This document shows, one piece after another, positions 40,901 through 50,100 of a stretch of DNA of 64,000 nucleotides (position 1 is its first letter; every line of letters starts with the position of its first letter). Made by a program: the position numbers and the translations under genes. The notes below the pieces were generated by a model that saw nothing but the letters and a program-made list of their open reading frames with translations, had not been told where the DNA came from and ran no database searches. Origin of the DNA: Membranipora membranacea. Taxonomy: Eukaryota; Bryozoa; Gymnolaemata; Cheilostomatida; Membraniporidae. Location: assembly GCA_914767715.1 (NCBI GenBank), contig OU612065.1, forward strand, positions 10,602,001 through 10,666,000, read 5' to 3'.

Positions 40901-43900
40901 TACTACGATTAATTATCACAAGTTAAATTTATTGGGACTATTTTGCGCTGCCAATCCTGGCTTGATACGAATAAACGGTTGTGAAGCGTCTGAGCCAGAT
41001 GGTCCCAGTTATTGACAGCCCCTATTCTTTTGCATGGGCAATGGTGGCTTAAATTTAATAAATTGCAATCACAATCGTGAGAAATTGTATTAAAGATATT
41101 TGAGGGTTTGGATGTTGCTAAGCAAGGAATAGCTACAACTAGAATGAAAAATCAAGGAAATCGGACCAGTAGTTCTCAAGTTAGTGTCCTGGGCGAGGCA
41201 TGACCTTAAATGTTAGATAGGTGAAGACATCAGATACTCATCATATGGTCTGCTTCAGCCTTGTGTGGGAGGATTTTGACATAAATATGTATGTATAAAT
41301 ATAATACTTTTAATGCCTTCTAGAACAAGGTCATGCCTCATGTACGGTGCTCATATCAGAAGTAAAATTGAAAGTCCAGCTACAATCACTGATTAATCAT
41401 ATTGCCCTAAACAAACAACACAGCCTCCAATTTTTCTTTCAGCTTATCGTTAGTGGTTTCCATGTTGTATTAAGTGATCATATTCATCCTTGTTACCAGG
41501 TAATGCTGGAGTGAGGTTATCAGCAGCGCTCAGCAACGAGGAGAGCGGCAGCGAAGTGGAGGATGAGGCAGCGTTAACTCGACCAATCATAGCTGGTGAG
41601 GAGACAGAGATAGTTATAGATAAGGGTCAGACTGGTCTGGGACTGAGTATAGTCGGAGGTTCTGATACCTTACTGGTATGTATATATACATACCCTACAG
41701 GATGAAAAATTTCATGGATCAAAAATTCGCGATTGTTTTCTCTCGACCAAGGTTTCAAGTCATAAAAGTTTTGCGGAGCTGTCCCCTCGCGAACTTATGG
41801 GGGACAACTTTCAGAATGGAAGGAAAAAAGTCATTGGACAAACATATCGCGATAAGACAACTTTGCGAAATCGCGAATCATTTATTCTCATGAAACTTTT
41901 CATCTTGTAGGGTATATATCATTAATGATTCCAAACCATACAGGATAAAAATACTCACAGATTTAAATTAGCAAACTAGCCAAGAAATGCTGAATTGACA
42001 AGTTTAAGTATGAGCGCAATGCTTGAATTTTTTTTCATGCGCTGTCTTTTGGGGCGTTTGGCGAGACCTCGTGGTTATGAGCCAACTGCAAACCCGACGA
42101 CAACCCTCCTCCTGGACGATTGAATTCTAGCAGTCAATATATACTCAAGCTCAAGTTATCTAGCAGTGTAACCAGTCACATTAGCCTCCTTATATTTCCG
42201 CCTCATATAACGAGATGACATGTATATTACAGGGTGCCATTATTATACATGAGGTGTACGCTGAGGGAGCAGCAGCCAGAGACGCCAGATTACAGGCTGG
42301 TGATCAGATCCTAGAAGTCAGCAGTAATGATCTGAGAAATGCCACTCATGATGAGGCCATTCAGGTAAGATATCTGCTTACCAGTTAAGAATGACTGACT
42401 AATCTACGACCAATACTATAAGTTACAGTAACTCACAGCACATACTCCTAAGGGACATCAAGTCACTATGTTGCAAGCATAGACTTCATAATATTCTGTT
42501 TATAATAAAGTCTATGGTTGTAATGTCTTGTCATTATTCTGTATTATAGCAAAGATTAATATCGTTTTATCTCGCATACAGTATTTGAGACAGACTCCTA
42601 TAGAAGTGCAGATGTTGATATTTAGAGATGAGGACCAGTATAAGGAAGAAGATTTGTACGATACGTTCACTGTCTCCCTCCACAAACCAAGTAATAAGGG
42701 ACTCGGGCTAAGTATCGTCGGTAAAAGAAACGATGTGGGAGTCTTCATATCTGACGTGGTAAGTTTGACCTACTTCCTCTTTGTATACAAAGAGACAGTT
42801 TAATTTTTAAAAAATACAAGGATCAGGAGTTTGTTAGAGCTGTCCTGTTTATGTGTGTGTAGTCTTTCACACAAAAAAAGTTATACAATGGACACTTTTA
42901 CAATTGACATTGGTCATTGTTTTCCATTTTTTATAGCTTAACAACCACCCTTTTATTTATTGTTTGTGTTATTTTATGTTGTGACAGGTGGCTGGTGGTG
43001 TAGCAGCACAAGACGGCCGACTATGTCAGGGAGATCAGATTCTATCTGTTAATGATATCGATATGAGACAAACTAGCCAGGAGGAAGCTGTCAATGTTCT
43101 CAAGGTATGAAGTCTTCCCTTAAGTGGGCAGCTTTTACAATAGAAATATTCTTTTTAAATGCAATGACCTATCAACTTCATTGTAATCCTTTAATAGCGT
43201 TATAAAGACCACTGGACCATCTACCAACTATTAGGATAAACACGTTTTTTATTTTGTTTTCCACAGAGTGTGAGCGGTAAAGTAGAGATGACTATTGGTA
43301 GATTAAAGCTCGGCTCTAGAGAAGGCTCCAGGCGTGGAAGTCAGAGTGATGAGGAGGGCAAACCTAAAGGTATGATGGTGTTATCCATTCAATACTTCGT
43401 TATGTAAAGACATTCACGTGATGTTGGTATATAAGCTGAATCTATTTGTGAGGGTATGAAATCTCTATGAGACTTGTCTTTCCTTAAATCGGTGATGTAC
43501 AGTTATATTTCTATAAACATTTATACATCATACCTCTATTTTTATATCACAGGTCTGCGACGACGTGTGACCTTGGACAAAGATAAGAACGGAGCTCTCG
43601 GTATCAGTATAGCTGGTGGACTAGGATCCCCAATTGGTGACAGACCAGTCATCATAGCTTATGCTCAAGGGCAGGCTGCTTCTAAAGTAGCTGTAAGTAA
43701 TTCTATAAGACATTTACATACCAGAGGTTCTGACTCTCAATTCAGAACTTGTACTTTCCATAAATTATATTGAGGTTGTTTGGTAAAATGATCAAAAGGA
43801 AACAAACAACTATTTTGCTGGTGCATTTTTGTCCCCACTTACACTCTTTGAGGTCATATATTATTCTATTATTATTTTTGCAGGTCGGAGAACAGATTTT

Positions 43901-44700
43901 GACAATAAATGGAGAGAGCACTGAGAATATGACACATAAGGACGCTGTGACATTACTTAAGCAGGCTGAGGGCTGTGTAGATATGGAGGTAGCACCTGCT
44001 ACTGATGACAGTAGCTCTGCAGCTGAGGATAACGACGGCAGTGATGAGGAGTCTCTGCCTGGGTATGTGTCTCTCATTAATATACTATCCATGTTCTCTA
44101 GATGTATGTCTCACCACTCCTCATCTTAGTTGACACAATGACAATATAAGCCAATCCTGTTTACGCCAGTAGAATATTACATAGCCTACTTATCATGCTC
44201 CGACATAAAGTCAAAATCCGTTAAAGTAAACAGATCAAAAACCTCACTAATCACACCAGTTTTTGTTAAATCATCGCTACAGACCAATGAATTATTTTAA
44301 AATGGCAACATCATACCTTGTCAACATTCTGAAGTTGTCTGTTCAGTCAGCAGAGAGAGATAACTCAGCGTTATTAGGACATGACCTTATATTGTTATAA
44401 ATGTACATGGTTTTTTACAGACAAACTGAGTTGAGAGAGGTTGTTCTTCTCAAGGGATCCGAGGGTCTTGGCTTCTCAATAGTCGGAGGATTTGGCAGCC
44501 CTCATGGCAATCTGCCAATCTACATTAAAACAGTATTTGAGAGGGGAGCGGCAGCCGCTGATGGTCGGCTGAAGAGAGGAGATAGAATTGTATCTGTAAA
44601 TGATAACTCGCTAGAGGGCGCTACACACGAGCAAGCCGTCTCCGTACTCAAAAACTCTAAAGGTACTATAGTACTGAAAGTTATACCTGCTCCTACTTAA
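17236..44700 (+). CDS. MPDZ: Multiple PDZ domain protein MPDZ/MUPP1 (L27 + 13 PDZ)
   Basis: About 41 coding exons join in frame to 2075 residues, close to human MPDZ (about 2070). The protein has an N-terminal L27 domain and 13 PDZ domains in the same order and with the same linker features as MUPP1. It ends right after PDZ13 with VLKVIPAPT. It should act as a large cytoplasmic scaffold at junctions and polarity complexes: L27 binds Pals1-type partners, and the PDZ domains bind C-termini of claudins, JAMs, receptors and channels (knowledge of the family). Start: ATG at 17236, with a second in-frame ATG at 17251 in the stronger Kozak context GCAACCATGG. PATJ is a close relative with about 10 PDZ domains; the full 13 favour MPDZ or the pre-duplication ancestor. 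Exons are listed in the domain entries below. Confidence 0.96.
20188..22636 (+). CDS. MPDZ PDZ1 exons
   Basis: Exons 20188-20318 and 22444-22636, split in phase 2. The loop is [19 protein letters not shown] and [15 protein letters not shown] follow, nearly identical in layout to human PDZ1. The intron between them is 2.1 kb and holds no coding signal. Confidence 0.92.
24007..24808 (+). CDS. MPDZ PDZ2 exons
   Basis: Exons 24007-24141, 24407-24464 and 24609-24808. Loop [13 protein letters not shown], then [12 protein letters not shown]. The third exon runs into a short acidic linker ([20 protein letters not shown]) that may be helical. Confidence 0.92.
25336..26413 (+). CDS. MPDZ PDZ3 exons
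   Basis: Exons 25336-25539 and 26278-26413. Loop [11 protein letters not shown], then [18 protein letters not shown] and the [15 protein letters not shown] helix. Matches human PDZ3 ([11 protein letters not shown]). Confidence 0.93.
26769..28424 (+). CDS. MPDZ linker and PDZ4 exons
   Basis: Exons 26769-26846, 27208-27287, 27734-27926 and 28181-28424. The linker ends [14 protein letters not shown], the counterpart of human WQRIMGINYEIV. The PDZ4 loop is ELGISLEG, with [11 protein letters not shown] and [10 protein letters not shown]. The last exon carries a 40-residue linker toward PDZ5. Confidence 0.92.
28559..29121 (+). CDS. MPDZ PDZ5 exons
   Basis: Exons 28559-28664 and 28897-29121. Loop [12 protein letters not shown], then [17 protein letters not shown] and [18 protein letters not shown]. 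The DYQDP insert in the loop is a MUPP1/PATJ hallmark. Confidence 0.94.
29798..30508 (+). CDS. MPDZ long Ser/Asp-rich linker exon between PDZ5 and PDZ6
   Basis: A single 711-nt exon, phase 0 on both sides, codes 237 residues of low-complexity linker. It is rich in Ser, Asp, Pro and Asn ([30 protein letters not shown]). Human MPDZ has a comparable disordered linker at this place. Residues [11 protein letters not shown] may form a short helix. Its symmetric phase means it could be skipped without a frameshift. Confidence 0.85.
31457..33469 (+). CDS. MPDZ cluster of four tiny symmetric exons
   Basis: Four candidate exons follow the long linker exon, all phase 0 on both sides: 31457-31489 (33 nt, [11 protein letters not shown]), 31742-31777 (36 nt, [12 protein letters not shown]), 33145-33177 (33 nt, [11 protein letters not shown]) and 33461-33469 (9 nt, DLR). 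Each has a good acceptor (TTTTACAG, GTTTCAG, CCAACAG, TATTTCAG) and donor (GTGAGA, GTGAGG, GTAAGT, GTATGT). Any subset can be included without shifting the frame, as in alternatively spliced microexons. The first two are the safer calls; the 9-nt exon is the least certain. Confidence 0.65.
32468..32786. mobile_element. MITE of the PIF/Harbinger type
   Basis: A 319-bp element with 32-bp terminal inverted repeats that differ at one position. They start GGCCACACCAAATT; the left repeat is 32468-32499 and the right is 32755-32786. It is flanked by TTA on both sides (32465-32467 and 32787-32789), a 3-bp TWA duplication typical of PIF/Harbinger. It has no coding capacity. The inside holds five CCTCC-rich blocks spaced 50-70 bp apart. 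It lies in the MPDZ intron 31778-33144. Confidence 0.8.
33595..35628 (+). CDS. MPDZ PDZ6 exons
   Basis: Exons 33595-33742, 33933-33974 (cassette, see separate entry), 34749-34947 and 35500-35628. [14 protein letters not shown] lines up with human [33 protein letters not shown] and [13 protein letters not shown] complete the fold. [14 protein letters not shown] matches the human TNAQARAMLRRHSL helix. Confidence 0.9.
33933..33974 (+). CDS. 42-nt cassette exon inside the PDZ6 ligand loop
   Basis: Acceptor TGATATCAG and donor GTAGGT bound 42 nt with phase 1 on both sides. Inclusion inserts [14 protein letters not shown] between ATPL and GITIES, right in the carboxylate-binding (GLGF-type) loop. 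Skipping joins the flanking exons to read ATPLGITIES, a normal loop. The insert ends in the same PL as the preceding exon. It carries seven acidic residues and acidic Ser clusters suited to casein kinase 2. Confidence 0.75.
36562..37874 (+). CDS. MPDZ PDZ7 exons
   Basis: Exons 36562-36683, 37323-37450 and 37748-37874. [17 protein letters not shown] is followed, after an intron in the GG of the loop, by [20 protein letters not shown] and then [17 protein letters not shown]. Corresponds to human PDZ7 ([13 protein letters not shown]). Confidence 0.93.
38069..38791 (+). CDS. MPDZ Ser/Thr linker and PDZ8 exons
   Basis: Exons 38069-38230 and 38506-38791. The linker ends [11 protein letters not shown] and the next exon starts [19 protein letters not shown], the counterpart of human DKEDEFGYSW / IRERYGTLTGELHMIEL. 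PDZ8 is coded in one exon with the atypical loop KLGMDLIG. Confidence 0.93.
39031..39867 (+). CDS. MPDZ PDZ9 exons
   Basis: Exons 39031-39301, 39560-39631 and 39762-39867. Loop [18 protein letters not shown], then [11 protein letters not shown] and [15 protein letters not shown]. The sequence diverges more from human PDZ9 than the other domains do. Confidence 0.9.
39899..41207. mobile_element. 1.3-kb terminal-inverted-repeat element in an MPDZ intron
   Basis: A perfect 16-bp inverted repeat AAGGTCATGCCTCGCC bounds the stretch (39899-39914 and 41192-41207). The longest ORF inside is 89 codons, with no recognisable transposase, so it would be non-autonomous or decayed. A third, isolated end (AAGGTCATGCCTC) lies at 41327-41339. 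I found no clear target-site duplication, so the superfamily is unassigned. Confidence 0.6.
41500..42681 (+). CDS. MPDZ PDZ10 exons
   Basis: Exon 41500-41675 carries an acidic linker ([15 protein letters not shown]) and [14 protein letters not shown]. Exon 42233-42364 carries [20 protein letters not shown] and [12 protein letters not shown]. The start of exon 42582-42758 adds [17 protein letters not shown]. Very close to human PDZ10 ([19 protein letters not shown]). It contains an unusual ARLQAGDQ in place of the common GRL. Confidence 0.95.
41693..41912. mobile_element. 220-bp MITE with TA target duplication
   Basis: Terminal inverted repeats of about 25 bp starting CCCTACAGGATGAAAA (left, from 41693) and reading CATCTTGTAGGG at the right end (to 41912), with two mismatches. 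Both flanks are TA, within (TA)-rich DNA. No coding capacity. The TA duplication suggests a Tc1/mariner-like origin. It sits 17 bp into the PDZ10 intron, close to the donor site. Confidence 0.68.
42582..43369 (+). CDS. MPDZ PDZ11 exons
   Basis: Exons 42582-42758, 42988-43104 and 43267-43369. Loop [16 protein letters not shown], as in human PDZ11 ([12 protein letters not shown]), then [20 protein letters not shown]. The last exon ends in a basic linker ([15 protein letters not shown]). Confidence 0.95.
43553..44062 (+). CDS. MPDZ PDZ12 exons
   Basis: Exons 43553-43692 and 43884-44062. Loop [16 protein letters not shown], then [18 protein letters not shown]. An acidic linker ([16 protein letters not shown]) leads to PDZ13. 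Human PDZ12 has [15 protein letters not shown]. Confidence 0.95.
44421..44700 (+). CDS. MPDZ PDZ13 and C-terminus
   Basis: The final coding exon holds all of PDZ13: [39 protein letters not shown] and [18 protein letters not shown]. The stop TAA is at 44698-44700, a few residues after the domain, as in human MPDZ. Confidence 0.96.
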
Positions 44701-45494
44701 CACCTTCATCTGCATATCTAAGTGGCAAAGTGCTTGTTATGTGATATATTATGAGATTTTAACTCTGCAGCCATAAATAGACATTATATTACGCACATGT
44801 TTATGACAGGGGATTGACCTCAAGTTTTTGCTTTTTTTTGTTTACTTAACTAATGATGCTGTTTGTTTTGCTATGTTGTCCAGAAGTTAGTATGATATGA
44901 AGATCTAAATTCAGGTTTACATGTTATTTTGAAACAAAATTATTTTGGTGCTGCATCATTGTAACTACTGTTGTGTAATGCCTGAACTCCATCAGTGTTT
45001 TAGTGACTTGGAAGTGGAAGCATCACAGCCCTGTTTGTTTTGAATATAGAGACATGTTAAATTAAATTTCCGTCGTTGTAACCTGAGGTGACAAAGATGT
45101 CTTATCTTTCAGAAAATTTGGAAACTTTCATGTATATTCATTTACCTCAGCTTGCTAGGTGGTATAAAACTAATTTATATAGATGGAAGCAAATACCCAA
45201 ACATGCTACGAGCGCTATTTATACAATTTTTCTCTATTATATATCTATTGTTATTTCCACCAAATGAAACGTATCATTTTCCACAATATCATCTTTGTCA
45301 TAAATGATGTGGTCATATCATCTACTTGTTGAGCTAATTTTATAGATCTTTACATCATCTTGTACTTATGATTATGGCCAGGTATTTCTCTTTTTGGAAA
45401 TATCTAACCCCTTAGGTTTAGAGTTGAAATGTTTATGTTTATACACTACACTTTATGTTTACCATTCTAATTTTTTTACTGACTGTACCTATGC

Positions 45495-45500
45495 AATAAA
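45495..45500 (+). promoter_or_regulatory. Polyadenylation signal AATAAA of MPDZ
   Basis: First canonical hexamer I see after the MPDZ stop, about 800 nt downstream. It implies a 3' UTR of roughly 0.8 kb. Confidence 0.5.
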
Positions 45501-45529
45501 ATCTATTAATCAAAGCTCTGCTGACCATT

Positions 45530-47150
45530 TAAACTTTGGGCATTAGATATGCTAGTGCTAACTGAATGTCAGTCTCAACTGACAGAAACAAGACATGTAA
45601 AGATCCTTGTTCATATCGCAGCCTTTGGACACTTGTCTCTCCTGTTTGGCTTTCATCATTAGATGTAATGATGTAACAAACCATCAGAGCCTAACTGGTT
45701 GACATCCAGTATAAGTATATATGATACTGATAGTGCTCTGTCCAAAAACACTACTACTACCATCTGTTGGCTGCTCAAAACTGTCAAGCACTGTCTCAAC
45801 CCCGGAGCAGATCGTTTTACTGTGTGTTTTGTTTGCAAGCTCAGCAGTGACCTGTACAATGTAAATGATATGGAAAAGTGCATAGTATGATGTCGAATAT
45901 CAACAGTTACATATTTACTCATAGATTACACCTACCAATATCTCACAATTGATAAAGTGAAGTTCTTTGAATACATTAATTATCCATCTAGTCAAATAAA
46001 CAATGGTTCTCTGGATCTTGTTTAGTTCATCGACCTTGAAAATAGCGGGACAAACTCTCGTTTGTGTTAATGTAGAAGGGAGAGTGGTCTATGGTAATGG
46101 AGTATATATGTAACCCCAGATTGAGGTATTAGCTCTTCAGTTTGATCATAGATACTAGACTTTGGAGTGTCAAGTCAACCCCAGGTCTAACTCTATCCGG
46201 GGAGGCCTGTCCTATCTATTTTAACTTTAAGACAGGCAACTTGCTGAGGCTTGTCTGCCTCTGAGCCAGGGAGGACAACTCTGCTATAATCAATATGACC
46301 ACAATATTGTCACGTGGTCTGACGTCAGTGTTGATTGGTAGCCATTTTTATTGTGATCAAGCTGACATTTACACCTATCATACTTGTCCAAGAAGTACTG
46401 TACCTCAACTGCTTTCAAGAACTTATCTTAGTAAATTCAGTCTCTACTCTGCAACCAAAATAACAGGGAGAGGTACTACTGACTGCCTAACCAGAACTTG
46501 CTTACATTCTAATTAGCTAGTTGTTAGTAGTAGAAGAAGAAGGCACCTTCGCCTTCTTATTAATTAATTTACTGACTCACACACTCACACCTGCTCTCAC
46601 TGACTGTACTCACAGTACAGTAACAATCAGTCACTCACTGAATCCAGTAAGTATGTGAAGTTAATCTCAAAATTTGACTTGCCTACCCTACACCTTTCAC
46701 TGTTAACTATATGTATGGATATATTATTATGACATGAGATCTCATCTGACTCTGGTAGTGTTTAAAAGCTAAAACTAAAAGTAAAAGCAGTTGAGTTAGA
46801 CTTGACTAGCTATTAAGCTAGTAGTATGTAGACCAGAGAAAACAAACTGAGATAGTAAGTACATATAGAAATGAAAATTAGTAGTACTAACATAAAGTAC
46901 GAATGCTGATAAATTGATTGGAAATAGCAACACAGTCAGTCAGTGATAGCAGTGGAAAGGTTGCAGTCAGTAGAGTAGTAATATTTAGTCAGGTTAGGCT
47001 GGAGTAAAACTGTGTTGCTGTTAATGTATGTATGTATAAATATCAAAATTCCTCATCAGCACTAAGCTATACGACTGCGTCCAATGAATTCACAGTATTA
47101 TTTCTAGGCCTATGTTGTAGAACTGCAGCCGGAGCAATAATAACCTGAAC
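45530..47150. other. MPDZ-RBM39 intergenic spacer with two short hairpins
   Basis: No convincing coding sequence. AAGAAGGC and GCCTTCTT (46537-46544 and 46551-46558) form a perfect 8-bp stem with a 6-nt loop, followed by AT-rich sequence. ACTGTACT and AGTACAGT (46603-46610 and 46614-46621) form another 8-bp inverted repeat. The 3' part should hold the RBM39 promoter and 5' UTR. Confidence 0.4.
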
Positions 47151-47157
47151 AAAATAT

Positions 47158-50100
47158 ATGATGGCAGATGAATTAGATGTTGAGGCTATGCTGGAAGCGC
47201 CATATAAAGAGAAGGTAAAATCATAAGTTGGGATTAATCAACCCTCAATTATTGTTATACTATGTCTATGACTGCTGCTTGTTTGTTGATGAACTTCATT
47301 AATGACTAAACAAAAGCGATATAAGCAAGATTTACTAAGTTCTGGATATAAAACTAGGGGTGTCGTTTCAGCATCAATATGTCCTCATGTTCCTTCTTAA
47401 CAGATCTTCACCTTTTTCTATCTCTAGATCTGTTGCCACTCCCAGGCTTTTCAGCTAATCACCAGAACAACTGAATCAATACCGCCTTGATTCTGTCAGA
47501 GAATGAACTAATGAAAGGTAGTCAGGGTTTGTTCCTGTACAAAATAAATGTGCAATAGCAGGCAATATCTAGTGAGCACATAACACACAAACTGAGCATT
47601 GCCTTAGATTCTGTAATCTCTTGTCCACAAGAGTGGCCAATTCATATTCCTGATCTCTTACCACAGTTGTTGGATAGGGTAACCATCAAACTATGAACAA
47701 TATATGCCTCGGCACTCATGATACCTTTTTGACAAGTTAATATGTAAATTTGCTATGTCTGATTGGTAACCGAATATAATATCATCCTTATTTTTTGGTG
47801 TAAGTCGTTGACTAGGACTGACTTTTGGCTGTTTGTTTGCTAGGAATGGACACTGGAAGTAGCGACACATACATCAGTCTGTCATGGTTGAAATGAGGTG
47901 ATACATCGTCTCAATGGAGCTCCATTACCAATTGTTTAGTGAAACGCTTAACATCAAGTTTTGCTATTGATACTGGTCACTGATTAAGAAATTTTTGCCT
48001 GCAAAAATCTGCATCTTTCGGATCTGCCTACTTGTTTACTGAAAATTCATTAATTACTAATTAGGTTGAGAGACCTGGTTTTAATTGCTGAGAAGGGATG
48101 TAATGCTTTTTCTGTTGGTTGATGCTCTGTTGTAGGTCGATTAGTTCTCAGTGCCTTCATATCTGCAGTAAGTAGCATCATGATCTCTGGTATAACTAGG
48201 TTGTAGGTTATACTTTTGGTATTGCTGTGACCAGTATCAATGAGCACTTTACTTGTCATCCTGTCTGACAAACTTGTTGCCTTTTTATGTTTTTAGGAGA
48301 ACAAGGAGAGTTCTCGTAGTGATAGAAGAAAAAGAAGTCGTAGTAGAAACAGAAGAAGTCGTAGTCGAGATCGCAGAAGTCGCAGTAGAGACCGTAAAAA
48401 GTAAGAAATTTCATATTGCCCTTTGAATAACAATAATACAGTTTTGGTAACCTTTTTGGCTCCCAAATTTACCAGCAAACCAAAAATTAACACATTGACC
48501 TACATATTTTCTAGCCACTTTTTTAGCACACACCAAGAGAAATTCCTTGATCAAGTTGATTTTGAAGAGAGTTACATGGTGTTTTGAATGTTTCAGCTCC
48601 TTCAATGTGTTGCTGAGTCTTGTTGGTTAGAGCTAAAAGGTAATACCCGGTATTATGAAATCAGCAATTATCACCTCTCATTGTAGAGATGATAGACGTG
48701 ATAGAAATAGACGAAGATCACGAAGCAAGGAAAGAAAGGAGCGACGACGAAGCAGATCACGTGACAAAAGAAGCAGAAGTAAGGACAGAAGTGGACGAAG
48801 AAAGTCCCCTCTTAGGCGCGGACAATCACCGTCACGAAAGAAAGATAGATCACCTGTGTTGACTCCTGAGGAGAGAGATGCCAGGACTGTAGTGTGTATG
48901 CAGTTGGCAGCTCGAATCCGTACCAGAGATATAGAGGAGTTCTTCTCCTCCGTTGGCAAGGTATGTTTGAGATGACATTGCTTGTCATTGGTCTTTTTTT
49001 TTCACATAGCTAATGGTGTATCATTCTAAGCATATTATTAAACTGAAGCCCTTTCATCTAAAGAAAGGTGATTTTGCCTTCACCAATTGTTTGTTATTGC
49101 CATAATGATGTGGTATAGGGTAACTGGCACTGTTCAATAAGAAATAATTCTCCAAGACAGTGGTCCATATAAGTAAACAATTTATTTGAACGGTGAGAAA
49201 TTATTTATCTGCTGTAGGTGAATATAAGAATTGGCAGAAATGCTGATACACCCATTAGACAATATAATAGCTTCATATCTGTGCAATCAGTACTGTCTAA
49301 CCACCTGCTGGAGATTGTTTGTAGCATATATGTATATGTATTCCTGTTAATTGCAGGTCAAAGATGTGAAGCTTATTACAGACAATAAAACAAGGAGATC
49401 CAAAGGCATTGCCTATGTGGAGTTTCAAGAGGTGGCATCAGTTTCACTTGCTATGGGTTTAAATGGACAAAAACTGTTAGGTGTTCCTATTATGGTACAG
49501 CAGTCACAGGCAGAGAAAAATAGGCTTGCAGGACAGACCGGTATGGGCATGCTCAAAACACCGAACACAGGACCTATGAGGCTATATGTAGGCTCACTTC
49601 ACTTCAATATCACCGAGGAGATGCTCAAAGGGATATTTGAGCCATTTGGAAGGGTATGTCACATACAATGGAACAAACAAATGGAATTAAATTTATCCAC
49701 CTATTCTAAATTTCGTATTGATATTCTTTATGTTTGCTGATGATTTAAATTCCAATAAATTATTTTTTACTTGGCAAAAGAGTAATGCTGCATTGTATTT
49801 ACACTGTGATTGTGCCTTGTGGCTAAATGTAAGAGAATTTGTTTTACCCATTGCTTTTGTGTTACAGATTGAGCACATTAACCTTGTGATGGATCAGGAA
49901 ACCCAAAGATCTAAAGGCTTTGGTTTTGTGACAGTAAGTTACCTTATTTACCTTGCACGCATGAGAGAATGAATCACCGAGTAGAGCAGTAAATAACACA
50001 GTAATCATAGATATTTACCACACATGATCACTGTCATGGAAGCTGTATCACTAGACACCAATATCAAGCTGGATTATTTTTCACAGTTTAAAGGTGCCGA

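Noticed and set aside
48293-48959. Leu/Arg-rich minus-strand ORFs opposite the RBM39 RS domain
   Set aside because: They are produced by reading the purine-rich RS codons on the other strand.
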